DNA of 35,971 bases, taken from an uncultured Granulicella sp. (GTDB lineage Bacteria > Acidobacteriota > Terriglobia > Terriglobales > Acidobacteriaceae). Position numbers and translations under genes: made by a program. The stretch covers positions 1 to 35,971 of the forward strand of contig CALMON010000145.1 of the NCBI GenBank assembly GCA_937871785.1, written 5' to 3'. The notes below the pieces were generated by a model that saw only the letters and a list, made by a program, of their open reading frames with translations, had not been told where the DNA came from and made no database searches. Positions 7,994-16,114 of this stretch are shown in pieces; within the stretch, counting starts at the first letter, position 1, and every line of letters begins with the position of its first letter.

Positions 7994-8254
7994 ATGTCCA
8001 AAGGCTGGGAATCGAAAAGCGTCGAAGAACAGCAGGCGGAAGCGGCTTCCGCAAAACCCTCCACGCAGGAAGCGTCCAAGGCGGCCGTGCTGGTCGACGG
8101 CGACCGTAAACGCCGTTTGCAGGCTCTTGAAATGCAGCGCGAGCGCGTGCTTTCGGAGCGAACCTCGAGCCCGCACCGTCGGTCGGCGCTGGAAGGTGCC
8201 CTGGCGACCATCGAGCGCGAGCTCGAGCAGCTGGGCTGGGCGATCAAGCTGTAG
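7994..8254 (+). CDS. Small charged protein, unknown function
   Basis: The protein has 86 residues with no signal peptide or membrane segment. The N-terminal half is rich in Glu, Ala, Ser and Lys. The C-terminal half (residues ~37-82) is helical and heptad-like (DRKRRLQALEMQRERVL, then ALEGALATIERELEQLGWAI), which suggests a short coiled-coil hairpin. I do not recognise a named family. The clean start architecture (TAAAAT, six bases, ATG) supports it as a real gene. It overlaps the 3' end of the diguanylate cyclase gene by 11 bases in convergent orientation, so read-through from either side would make antisense RNA to the other. Confidence 0.7.
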   Translation: MSKGWESKSVEEQQAEAASAKPSTQEASKAAVLVDGDRKRRLQALEMQRERVLSERTSSPHRRSALEGALATIERELEQLGWAIKL

Positions 8255-9524
8255 CGTTCGCGCCGAGAACGGCCGACGCCCTGGCAAGGGGCCTGCGCTT
8301 GTCGCTGTACATGCGGCTGTCGGCGATGCTGCGCAGCAACTTCTTATCGGTGGCGTCCCCGGGGTACAAGGCAAAGCCGATGCTCCCGGACAACGGTGCC
8401 ACGGTATCCAAGGCCGAGTTATTCAGCGACGCCAGCAGCGCCTGCCGCAGTTGCTCGCACGCGGCGCTGCTTCGCAGGTCACCGGCAACGATGGTGAACT
8501 CATCGCCTCCCCAGCGGGCCAGCGTGTCGGAGGAACCAAGCGCGCTCGTCAGCCTCTCGGAAGCCTGGCACAGCACGCGGTCGCCTTCTTCGTGGCCGAA
8601 CTCGTCGTTGATGGCCTTGAAGCCGTTCAGGTCGACCACGAACAGCGCAAACGAGCCACCGGTGCGGTCGGCGAGGTGCATGGCCTGGGTCAGGCGATCG
8701 TCTAAAAGGCGGCGGTTGGGCAGGCCCGTCAGCGAGTCGTACAGCGCCATGGTGAGACTATGGCTGCGCTCTTCGTCCAGCAAAACGAGCAACAGGCCGA
8801 TGGTGACGAAGAATTTCTGCAGCGTCCAGACCTGGTCGAGCAGGACGGCCGAAAGGCTGTTCGCGACCGCATACGGGTGCAGGAACAGGCACGTTGACCA
8901 AACAGCGAAACCGGCGATGACGATGCCGCCGCCCAGCTTGCTGCGCTTGAGCATCGATCGCAAAACAATGGCCACCGCGAGATACAGGCAGGCCAAACCC
9001 CAGTACACAGCTCCGCGGAACTGCCCGCGATGCGCCAGCCAGAGCATCACGCCCCATTCTGGCAGTTGCAGAAGCGCGGCGAGGCTGAGTGTGCGGCTGC
9101 GGTTGCGAAAAAACACGGCATAAAACGCCTGCGCCGCAAAGGCCGCGACCAGCACTGCCGTATAGCTTGCCGCGCGCTTGGACCCGCTACCGTACAACGC
9201 TGCCAAAGCCAGCAGCGGGACCATCCACGCGAGCGAAAACAGCAGGTACCGCTTCTGCAGGATGCGCTGGCCGCGGGACGCCCAGGCAAACGTGAACCCC
9301 GCGAATATGTAGGCCGAAAGCGCCACCGTGTGCATCACTTCGTGCAAAATCGGCCCGGAACGGTAAGTTCCTGCCGCCACATCCTCCACGAGGATGAAGC
9401 TCAGGCCGATGAGCCAGAACGTGGCATCGCCCGCGTGGCTGCGCACCCGCAGGTACAGCAACACGCCCATCAGCACCAGCATGGCGATTGCGTCCGGGAT
9501 GTAAAGAACGCCAGTCTGGCTCAT
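8244..9524 (-). CDS. Membrane-anchored diguanylate cyclase (GGDEF)
   Basis: The protein has 426 residues. Residues 1-250 carry about eight hydrophobic helices with no recognised sensor family. Residues ~255-415 are a GGDEF domain beginning DSLTGLPNRRLLDDRL, with VVDLNGFKAINDEFGHEEGD and the active-site motif RWGGDEF (GGDEF at 339-343). It should make cyclic di-GMP from two GTP at the membrane. The product-inhibition site, RxxD five residues before GGDEF, reads GSSD. The Asp is kept but the Arg is lost, so feedback by c-di-GMP is probably weak or absent. The start at 9524 has only a weak TAGGGC upstream. No EAL or PilZ partner is encoded nearby. Confidence 0.92.
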   Translation of the reverse strand: MSQTGVLYIPDAIAMLVLMGVLLYLRVRSHAGDATFWLIGLSFILVEDVAAGTYRSGPILHEVMHTVALSAYIFAGFTFAWASRGQRILQKRYLLFSLAWMVPLLALAALYGSGSKRAASYTAVLVAAFAAQAFYAVFFRNRSRTLSLAALLQLPEWGVMLWLAHRGQFRGAVYWGLACLYLAVAIVLRSMLKRSKLGGGIVIAGFAVWSTCLFLHPYAVANSLSAVLLDQVWTLQKFFVTIGLLLVLLDEERSHSLTMALYDSLTGLPNRRLLDDRLTQAMHLADRTGGSFALFVVDLNGFKAINDEFGHEEGDRVLCQASERLTSALGSSDTLARWGGDEFTIVAGDLRSSAACEQLRQALLASLNNSALDTVAPLSGSIGFALYPGDATDKKLLRSIADSRMYSDKRRPLARASAVLGANATA

Positions 9525-9659
9525 AGAAATGCCCTAGCGAAACACTAGCGTATGCGGCAGAAGAAACCCAGTGTGAAATATCGGTGAACGAAGCTGGAAG
9601 ATGAATTTTTGGATGAATCGGCATGGATTGCACCTGGCCGGAAGCGCTGCCCGTAGCCG

Positions 9660-11294
9660 TCAGGGATGGAGGTCGGCCAGAGTTTTTTCATCCGTCAGAA
9701 AAAGGTTATCGGCGCCAAGTTTGCCATTGTCCAGCCGAACGATAAAGCGCAGCCGCGCCGCAGGAGACCTGGTGGCGATGCGCGTGGGGATCACGATGGT
9801 TGCGGCGACAGGACCGCCGGTGACGGGGTTCGCGTTGGTATGGACAACCTTCTTTTCGGCGAGCTGGCTAAGCTGTTTGCCCTTGCGGTCGAAACTGTCG
9901 ACGATCAGCGCAATGTTGCCGACGAGCCGATTGGGGCCGCCCGGTTGCCAGGGGATCGTCGCCGCGTTCAGGGTCAGCGTAAACTCGTCCGCTTCGGGCG
10001 CCGCGCGCGTCACCGTAAGCGGGACAGCGTCGTAGACCAGGGTGGTTTGCGCGGCGAGAGTGAGGTCGTACACGAGAGGGTCGGGCAGCTTCGACGCGGC
10101 GTTTAAGCTGACCGGCGACGCCGGCGGCCTGTTGTAATAGCCTTCCCGAGTGGCCGCGTGCAGGTTCGGGTCGCGCATGACGACGCGGATGTTGTGGAAG
10201 GTTTTGGTATCCGCGGCAGGACGTTCGGGATCGTAGGAAAGCGTATAAAAGCTGGCGGTATCGCGGGCGCTGATGCTGATCAGCTTATCGACATCGTTGC
10301 GGCCATAGAAGGCTTCGCCGCCGGTGGCGCGGGCGAGCGCGTTGAAGTCGACCTGCCCGGAAAAAGGGTCATTCTCCTGGAAGCCGTTGGGGTCCTGCGT
10401 GGGCGCGGCGGAAGGAACCCCTGCAGGGTCGAGCGTGTACATCACGATGCGCGCGTCGCGCAGAGCGTTGGTGCAGGTTTGGAGCGTGCGGTCCAAAGCC
10501 TCGTCCATGGCAGGCGACAGGTTGGCGGGGTCGAACGCCGGGAAGCCGCGGCCTACCCAGATAAGGCCTTTGTGCCCGGGATGGCCGGCGGTGGCCTGCG
10601 CAATCTCAAGAACCGAAGCGACCGAGCGGTTGAACTGCTCGGTTTGCCAGCCGCCGGTCTTCTGCCGGAACGGATAGATGCTGACGTGGTGCTCGACCGT
10701 CAAAAGGATCTCCTGGCTGGACGTCGTGTAGTCGTGCAGCATCGTGAAGTGGTCCATGTCGACGGCGATCAGCATCACGGGTTCGGGAAGCGTGCCGCCC
10801 ATGGTGTTCAGGTATTTTTTCAGCGAATAGCGCGCGAAGTTCGCGTCTTCAAAGCTGGTGTTGATCTCGTCTAAAACAAGGATCAGGACCGGGGCCATGG
10901 GTGCCGCTCGGTCAAGCTGCCGGGTGGACGTGACCGGCGTACCGAGAGCTTCCGGTCCGGCGTCGTGCCGGGCCTCAGGCGCTTCGAACGAGCGGATCGT
11001 TTGTGGGGCCTTGTCTTCGAAAATCTGAAAAGCATCGCGGGGGAGGTTCGTTACCGGCTTACCCTGCGCATCCGTGACGACGACGTCGAGAACGACAGCC
11101 TGCGTGTTGACCTGCAGCGTAAAGGTCCCCGGCTGCGGCGACTGTATGGCGGGCGGCATAGGCGGCTGTTGCGCGGTCGCCAGCGAACACACAATGGCCG
11201 TCGCGCACGTAAAAAGCAGAAGCGTCGCGCGACCGCAAAGGGTTCGAAACAGAGCCGATTTCGAGCGAGAAGCAGAACGGGGCGAACGTCGCAT
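9660..11294 (-). CDS. Secreted VWFA-related protein (Acidobacterial type)
   Basis: The protein has 544 residues from the ATG at 11294. An ATG at 11324 is in frame, but the later one has TATTCT exactly six bases before it and gives a sensible signal peptide. Residues 1-42 contain an Arg/Ser-rich n-region, the hydrophobic core ATLLLFTCATAIVC and a likely cut after SLATA. Next come a beta-rich segment (FTLQVNTQAVVLDVVVTDAQ, DAFQIFEDKAPQTI) and a von Willebrand A-like domain beginning VLILVLDEINTSFED, which carries a DxNxS-like variant of the metal-binding motif. The C-terminal ~170 residues are another beta-rich domain. This architecture matches the large family of VWFA-related exported proteins characteristic of Acidobacteria. 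Their role is unknown; adhesion or protein-protein contact is a guess. Confidence 0.85.
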   Translation of the reverse strand: MRRSPRSASRSKSALFRTLCGRATLLLFTCATAIVCSLATAQQPPMPPAIQSPQPGTFTLQVNTQAVVLDVVVTDAQGKPVTNLPRDAFQIFEDKAPQTIRSFEAPEARHDAGPEALGTPVTSTRQLDRAAPMAPVLILVLDEINTSFEDANFARYSLKKYLNTMGGTLPEPVMLIAVDMDHFTMLHDYTTSSQEILLTVEHHVSIYPFRQKTGGWQTEQFNRSVASVLEIAQATAGHPGHKGLIWVGRGFPAFDPANLSPAMDEALDRTLQTCTNALRDARIVMYTLDPAGVPSAAPTQDPNGFQENDPFSGQVDFNALARATGGEAFYGRNDVDKLISISARDTASFYTLSYDPERPAADTKTFHNIRVVMRDPNLHAATREGYYNRPPASPVSLNAASKLPDPLVYDLTLAAQTTLVYDAVPLTVTRAAPEADEFTLTLNAATIPWQPGGPNRLVGNIALIVDSFDRKGKQLSQLAEKKVVHTNANPVTGGPVAATIVIPTRIATRSPAARLRFIVRLDNGKLGADNLFLTDEKTLADLHP

Positions 11295-11300
11295 AGAGGG

Positions 11301-11330
11301 AGAATACGGCTTCGCAACTAGCATTCACAA
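11301..11330 (-). promoter_or_regulatory. Putative promoter of the VWFA-like gene
   Basis: On the minus strand TTGTGA (11325-11330) lies 18 bases before TATTCT (11301-11306). TATTCT in turn is six bases before the ATG at 11294. The -35-like hexamer matches TTGACA at four positions. There is no ribosome binding site, so a leaderless transcript is implied. Confidence 0.5.
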
Positions 11331-11357
11331 CGGACGTATCGCGACAATCAACGTCCG
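11331..11357. repeat. Inverted repeat in the divergent intergenic region
   Basis: CGGACGT (11331-11337) and ACGTCCG (11351-11357) are perfect inverted copies with 13 bases between them. Their centres are 20 bases apart, about two helical turns. The left arm abuts the putative -35 hexamer of the VWFA-like gene, and the site lies 60 bases upstream of the efflux pump start. It may be an operator; no regulator gene is adjacent. Confidence 0.45.
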
Positions 11358-11417
11358 CGCCACGAGAAAGCGGATGCTCTTTGCATCGGGAGCCTTCGTC
11401 TCGTCGTCCTATAGCCT

Positions 11418-12881
11418 ATGACTTCGCCCAACGGTTCGCCGCAAACGTCTCCGGACACTTCCGGGCGAACGCCGCAAAACGCCTCCCGGCCGAACCTGGT
11501 GCTCGGCATCTGCTGCATGAGCCTGCTGATCGTCAGCATGGATGTGACGATCGTCAACGTAGCGCTGCCCGCGATCCAGCACGATCTACGCGCCAACCTG
11601 TCCCAACTGCAATGGATCGTCGACGCCTACACGCTGGTGGTTGCGAGCCTGCTGATGCTTTCGGGCTCCATGTCTGACCGGTTCGGGCGGCGGCGCGTCT
11701 TTCAGATTGGCCTGGTATTGTTCACGGCGGGCTCGGTGCTGTGCAGTCTTGCGCAAAGCATCGGCCAGCTCATCGCTTTCCGCGCGATGCAGGGTTTAGG
11801 CGCGTCGATGCTGAACCCTGTGGCGCTCTCGATTATTGCGAACACGTTTACCGACCGCAAGGCGCGGGCGCGCGCGGTCGGCATCTGGGGCGCGGTGGCC
11901 GGCATCTCGCTGGCGCTGGGCCCGCTGGTAGGCGGCGCGCTGACGCAGACGGTCGGCTGGCGCTCGATCTTCTGGATCAACCTGCCCATCGGCGCGCTGG
12001 CGGTGATCCTGGCCGCGCTATATGTTCCGGAGTCCAAGGCACCGCAGGCTCGCGCTTTCGATCCGTTAGGCCAATTCCTGATCTTCGCCTGCCTTACGTC
12101 GCTTACCTATGCGGTGATCGAAGGCACGCACGCCGGTTGGGGATCACCGCTGATCGTCAGCCTGCTGACGGTAATGGGGGCCTCCTTCGTTGTGTTTTGC
12201 GTCTATGAGCCTCGCCTTCGGGAGCCGCTGATCGATCCGCGGTTCTTTCGCAGTGTGCCGTTTACGACCGCGACTCTGCTGGCCCTGGGCGCGTTCGCCT
12301 CGTTCGCCGCCTTTCTGTTTCTGAACGCGCTCTACCTGCAACAATCGCGGGGGTTTTCGGCCTTCCATGCCGGTTTAAGCACGCTTCCGCTGGCGCTGAT
12401 GATGTCGATCTGCGCGCCGCTTTCAGGAAGGATCGTTGCCAACCACGGCACGCGGCCACCGTTGCTATTGTCCGGTGTGGCGTTTCTGCTGAGCACGGTT
12501 TTGTTGACGCGCTTGCAAGCGTCGACTCCGCTGGTGTTGCTGCTGGTAGCCTATGCCCTGTTCGGGGCCGCCCTGGGGTTCGTCAACCCGACCATCACCA
12601 ACAGTGCCGTGGCCGGCATGCCGCTTTCGCAGGCCGGGGTGGCGGCGGCGATCGCCTCGACAGGGCGGCAGGTCGGCGCGGCGCTGGGCGTGGCGGTCGC
12701 GGGCAGCGTCGTCGCGGCCAGCCGCGCGCATGGTGTTGACTTCGCCACGGCGACGCACCCCGTCTGGTGGGCGATGACCCTGATCGGCGCGGTGATCGTG
12801 GTGCTGGGCTGGGCGTCCAACACGCCGTGGGCGCGCGACAGCCAAAGGCACGTGGCGGAGTTGCTGGGCGAAGGCAAATGA
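11418..12881 (+). CDS. DHA2-family (EmrB/QacA-like) MFS efflux transporter
   Basis: The protein has 487 residues with about 14 hydrophobic helices. Family marks are SMDVTIVNVALPAIQHDL in helix 1, WIVDAYTLVVASL at the start of helix 2, the loop-2/3 motif GSMSDRFGRRRVF, and motif C of drug/proton antiporters, GISLALGPLVGGAL, in helix 5. These point to a proton-driven exporter of drugs or other small hydrophobic molecules. The first ~25 residues are Ser/Thr/Pro-rich and cytoplasmic. The ATG at 11418 has no convincing ribosome binding site; TATAGC lies two bases before it. No membrane-fusion (EmrA-like) partner is adjacent. It is divergent from the VWFA-like gene, sharing a region with an inverted repeat. 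Confidence 0.9.
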   Translation: MTSPNGSPQTSPDTSGRTPQNASRPNLVLGICCMSLLIVSMDVTIVNVALPAIQHDLRANLSQLQWIVDAYTLVVASLLMLSGSMSDRFGRRRVFQIGLVLFTAGSVLCSLAQSIGQLIAFRAMQGLGASMLNPVALSIIANTFTDRKARARAVGIWGAVAGISLALGPLVGGALTQTVGWRSIFWINLPIGALAVILAALYVPESKAPQARAFDPLGQFLIFACLTSLTYAVIEGTHAGWGSPLIVSLLTVMGASFVVFCVYEPRLREPLIDPRFFRSVPFTTATLLALGAFASFAAFLFLNALYLQQSRGFSAFHAGLSTLPLALMMSICAPLSGRIVANHGTRPPLLLSGVAFLLSTVLLTRLQASTPLVLLLVAYALFGAALGFVNPTITNSAVAGMPLSQAGVAAAIASTGRQVGAALGVAVAGSVVAASRAHGVDFATATHPVWWAMTLIGAVIVVLGWASNTPWARDSQRHVAELLGEGK

Positions 12882-12907
12882 CGTAGGTGGGCTTCTGTCT
12901 CGCCCTT

Positions 12908-13642
12908 TCAGTTTGCCGTGCCTCCAGCTACGGGCAACGATACGCCGGAGATATAGTCGGCAGCCGGCGAAAGCAAAAACGCCATCGCCCCCACAACGTC
13001 CGCAGGCGTTGCATTGCGGCCGAGGGGGTGCCCGGCCGCGGCCAGTTGGACGGCGACTTCGCCGATTTCGGTCAGAAACTGCGTGGCCACCATGCTGGGG
13101 GCGACGGCGTTGATGCGCACGGGGGTTCCGGCGTAATCCGCCGCCAGCGCCCGCATCAGGCCCAACTGCGCGTACTTCACCACGCTGTAGGAGCTCATGT
13201 ATTTCGGCGGCACCCCATGCACCACGCTGGACAGCATAAATAAAACGCGGGCGCGCTCGAGCTTCGCCATCTTCGGTAGAAAGCGTTGCAGCAGCACGAT
13301 GATCGACCGCAATTGGATCGCCATGTCCTGCTCCATGCGCTCCCAGCGGAGCTTCGTGAAGCGTTCATAGGTGAGGCGCAGCGCGGGTAAGTGGACGATG
13401 GCCGACGGTGTGCCGTGGGCGGCCACGGCGTCGGCAAGCGAGACGGCGCCCTCAGGCGTCGAAAGGTCGGCCGTCAGCGCGGCCACGCGATCGGGATATT
13501 GCGCGATCAGGGCGTCGAACTTCGCCGGGTTGCTGAAGCTGTGCGCCAGCAGGCGGCTGCCCGTGGTCGCGAGCAGTGTGCTCATCAGCGCAAGACCGAT
13601 GTCGGACGACGCACCGGTGATCAAAACAAGGTCATTCTCCAT
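12908..13642 (-). CDS. Short-chain dehydrogenase/reductase (SDR)
   Basis: The protein has 244 residues with an NAD(P)-binding motif near the N-terminus (LITGASSDIGLAL, where Asp replaces the middle Gly of TGxxxGxG) and the catalytic Ser in LFMLSSVVHG. Tyr and Lys are in YSVVK, and the C-terminal GVSLPVAGG is typical of FabG-like SDRs. The start at 13642 overlaps the end of the MaoC gene by 11 bases, so translation is probably coupled. It is the last gene of the FkbH-ACP-MaoC-SDR cassette. It most likely reduces or oxidises a keto/hydroxy group on the carrier-bound acyl unit, but its exact substrate is not evident. Confidence 0.88.
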   Translation of the reverse strand: MENDLVLITGASSDIGLALMSTLLATTGSRLLAHSFSNPAKFDALIAQYPDRVAALTADLSTPEGAVSLADAVAAHGTPSAIVHLPALRLTYERFTKLRWERMEQDMAIQLRSIIVLLQRFLPKMAKLERARVLFMLSSVVHGVPPKYMSSYSVVKYAQLGLMRALAADYAGTPVRINAVAPSMVATQFLTEIGEVAVQLAAAGHPLGRNATPADVVGAMAFLLSPAADYISGVSLPVAGGTAN

Positions 13643-14054
13643 GGAACCCCACGCGGATGGTGCTTTTTGAAACCAGCTTGCGGTCCGCGGCTTTGCGGAT
13701 GCGCGCGCGGATCTCGAATCGTTTGTAAGCCTCGTTCATATACGACACTTCGCCTTCGACGCTCAGTACGTCTCCGGCAAAACAGGGCGAGTTGAAGTCG
13801 ATATCGAGCCCCTGCAGAAGCGCGTACTGGCCGGGGAGATACAGGCCAACCAGCCGCGAATACAGCGAGCTGCTCATCAGGCCGAAGACCACAGGCGACG
13901 CAAACCCCTGCCGGACGGCATACTTCGGGTCGACGTGCAGCGGGTTTCGATCGCCGGAAAGCTCAGCAAACTGCCCCATCATCGCCTCGGTAAACGTCGC
14001 CTCGAAATCCGCCTTCAGGCCGAGGTGAATGTCTTCCCAGCGGTACTGGTTCAT
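13632..14054 (-). CDS. MaoC-like (R)-hydratase, hot-dog fold
   Basis: The protein has 140 residues, the usual size for a stand-alone (R)-specific enoyl hydratase. The catalytic segment FAELSGDRNPLHVDPKYA carries the Asp and His of the hydratase 2 motif, followed by VVFGLMSSSLYSRLVG. It would add water to, or remove it from, an acyl thioester. The start at 14054 shares ATGA with the ACP stop. Sitting between an ACP and an SDR, it probably works on an ACP-bound rather than CoA-bound substrate; that is inference. Confidence 0.88.
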   Translation of the reverse strand: MNQYRWEDIHLGLKADFEATFTEAMMGQFAELSGDRNPLHVDPKYAVRQGFASPVVFGLMSSSLYSRLVGLYLPGQYALLQGLDIDFNSPCFAGDVLSVEGEVSYMNEAYKRFEIRARIRKAADRKLVSKSTIRVGFHGE

Positions 14055-14299
14055 TTCGCGGCCAGTTTGGTCTCAATCAGGTCGATCATTTCCCCGACGT
14101 TCTTAAGACCCTGGAGCTGGTCGAGAGCGAACTTGATCTTGAAATGCTTTTCAATGGTCGTGATGAGGTTGATGTGCGCGAGCGAGTCCCAGTCTTCCAC
14201 GTTTTGCGCGTTGGACTCGCGAGTGACGACGAGGTCGGGCTGATCGAGAATGTCCTGAAAGATGGGCTGCAACTGGTCGAGGATGTCCTGGCTGGTCAT
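14051..14299 (-). CDS. Acyl carrier protein
   Basis: The protein has 82 residues with the phosphopantetheine attachment Ser39 in WDSLAHINL, then the acidic helix and a final EMIDLIETKL. AGGAG lies four bases before the ATG at 14299. It is not the fatty-acid AcpP: the motif around the Ser (EDWDSLAH) is the one seen in dedicated carriers encoded next to FkbH-like enzymes. The gene is 18 bases downstream of the fkbH-like gene and overlaps the MaoC gene by four bases. It needs a phosphopantetheinyl transferase encoded elsewhere. Confidence 0.9.
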   Translation of the reverse strand: MTSQDILDQLQPIFQDILDQPDLVVTRESNAQNVEDWDSLAHINLITTIEKHFKIKFALDQLQGLKNVGEMIDLIETKLAAK

Positions 14300-14317
14300 G
14301 TAGCTCCTGGGTGAGGG

Positions 14318-16108
14318 TTACGTCCGAAGGGTGTCTAGAGAAATGTATTTGTTTTGCGGCTGGTAGCCGGCGAGCAGAAGCCGGTATCGTTTCGCGCCAT
14401 CTTCCGCGACGTGCTCAAGCGTAAAGCCAAGTGTGTCGTAAAACTCCGCTACCATGCTGTTTTTCTTTGTGGGTATGTACCGGCCGATCAGCGTCGTGAC
14501 GCCTCGTGCGACCGCTTCCCCGACCATCCGGTCGAGCATGGCGAGCTCCATGTCGCGCTTCAACACGCGGCAGCTCATCAGCCAAAGGTCGAGCTCCAGG
14601 TCATGTTCCACACGCCGGCCGAGCACCACCGACACCAGCCCATTGTCACCGAATCGATCTTGCAAGCGGCCGTAAACACCGATCGTTTCGGGGTCGTCGA
14701 GCAGGCTCGACATTTCGCTCAACGTGTACCGGCGTGTGGTGAGGTTGAACTGGTTGGTTTTGTTGGTAAGCTGCGCGATGCGCTCCAGATATACGGGGCG
14801 AAAGCGTTCGATTTCAGCCGTCATCGCCAGCGAAGCAAGGTACTCGCCGTAGTTGGCAAAGGCGGCCTGCGCGGCGTGGCGCTGCGCGTTGCCGGCGTAC
14901 TGCGCGGTGCGGGCAAGGTCTTCAGCGGAAAGCGAAACGGCCTCAAAGTAGCGGCCCGCGTCGAGGATGCGGGGGTACTGCGACGGATCGTTGCCGAGCT
15001 CCGGCACGGCGATGCCGGGCACCTGCGCGGCGACGATCGCGCGCTCGGCCGGGTTGTCGTCGGCGAAGACGAACGAGTCGGCGCCGAGGTTCAACTCGGT
15101 GGCGAGGCTCAGGATGTTTTCGTGCTTCGGCTGCCAGTTGGCGCGAAACGCCGAAAGGTGTTCGAGCTTCAGCACCGAGTCTGGATGCGCGAAGCCGGAG
15201 CGCGCCACCGCGTCATCGTTTTTTGAGCAGACCGCAAGCAGCACGCCACGGTCGCGCAGCGCGAGGCAGTACTCCTGAAAGGCCGTGAAGGCCTCGGCCA
15301 CAGGCGTTTCGCGGCCGATCTGGATGCGGTCGGCACCGTCGTCGCCGATAACACCGCCCCACAATGTGTTGTCGAGATCGAGCACCAATACCTTGCGCGA
15401 GCGGCCATAGAGCGCGCGCACGATGGAGGTGAGCGAGCGCGCGAGCAGCAGGTTAGCCTCCACGGTGAGCAGCAGCTTGTAGCTGAACCAGCGGTCGGCG
15501 TCGAACCATTGCGCAAGGCCTAAATGCGCCGAAAGGCCATGCACGTCCTGCAGCGTAAGCCACGTCCGACTGGCCGCCTCGTGCGCGAAGGCGGCGTTCA
15601 GAGCCAGCACGAAGCGGGTCGCGCTGCCGGGGGTGACGGCGTCGAAATTGCCGAAGCGGCTGAGCGGCGGAAGCTCGAAATTGTTCTGAATCACCTGGCA
15701 GCCGACGCCCGCTTCGAGCGCCGCCCACACCTGGCGATAGCGCTCGGTTTCCTGCTCTACCGCCTCTGCAAGCTCGGCTTCCGAGGTCCCGGCGGCGGGC
15801 GCTCCAAGAGCGTTTCGATACGACGTATGGACGTACACGAGATCGGGAGCGAAGCGCTTGAGCGCCGCCGTGTTCAGCACGGCTTCTTCGTAGAAGTGCC
15901 CGTACTCGGACTGGTGGAATGTCGGCAGAAACCCCGCTTCCAGCAGATGAAGCTGCAGAAGATCCACCACCTCGTTCGTCGTGGACCCACCGAGAACCGC
16001 GATGCGCAGGGGATGCAACCCCGGAGTCGCCGCCAGCTCACGCGCCAGAGAACGCCGCTTGCGCAGGATCTGGTCGACCGGCAGGTGAGACAAGGCGACG
16101 GAAGGCAT
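14318..16108 (-). CDS. FkbH-like HAD/acyltransferase (glyceryl-ACP-forming type)
   Basis: The protein has 596 residues in three parts. Residues ~30-220 resemble the SGNH-like N-terminal region of FkbH proteins (RIAVLGGSTTNEVVDLL, HQSEYGHFYEE). Residues ~235-400 are a HAD phosphatase-type domain with VLDLDNTLWGG (D244, D246, T248), CSKND and FADDNPAER. Residues ~430-590 are a GNAT-like domain (NKTNQFNLTTRRY, then FGDNGLVSV). Characterised FkbH enzymes dephosphorylate 1,3-bisphosphoglycerate and load the glyceryl group on an ACP, and an ACP gene follows 18 bases downstream. The ATG at 16108 lacks a ribosome binding site but has TAAACT exactly six bases upstream, implying a leaderless transcript for the cassette. 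Substrate assignment rests on family knowledge. Confidence 0.88.
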   Translation of the reverse strand: MPSVALSHLPVDQILRKRRSLARELAATPGLHPLRIAVLGGSTTNEVVDLLQLHLLEAGFLPTFHQSEYGHFYEEAVLNTAALKRFAPDLVYVHTSYRNALGAPAAGTSEAELAEAVEQETERYRQVWAALEAGVGCQVIQNNFELPPLSRFGNFDAVTPGSATRFVLALNAAFAHEAASRTWLTLQDVHGLSAHLGLAQWFDADRWFSYKLLLTVEANLLLARSLTSIVRALYGRSRKVLVLDLDNTLWGGVIGDDGADRIQIGRETPVAEAFTAFQEYCLALRDRGVLLAVCSKNDDAVARSGFAHPDSVLKLEHLSAFRANWQPKHENILSLATELNLGADSFVFADDNPAERAIVAAQVPGIAVPELGNDPSQYPRILDAGRYFEAVSLSAEDLARTAQYAGNAQRHAAQAAFANYGEYLASLAMTAEIERFRPVYLERIAQLTNKTNQFNLTTRRYTLSEMSSLLDDPETIGVYGRLQDRFGDNGLVSVVLGRRVEHDLELDLWLMSCRVLKRDMELAMLDRMVGEAVARGVTTLIGRYIPTKKNSMVAEFYDTLGFTLEHVAEDGAKRYRLLLAGYQPQNKYISLDTLRT

Positions 16109-16114
16109 GGCCGT

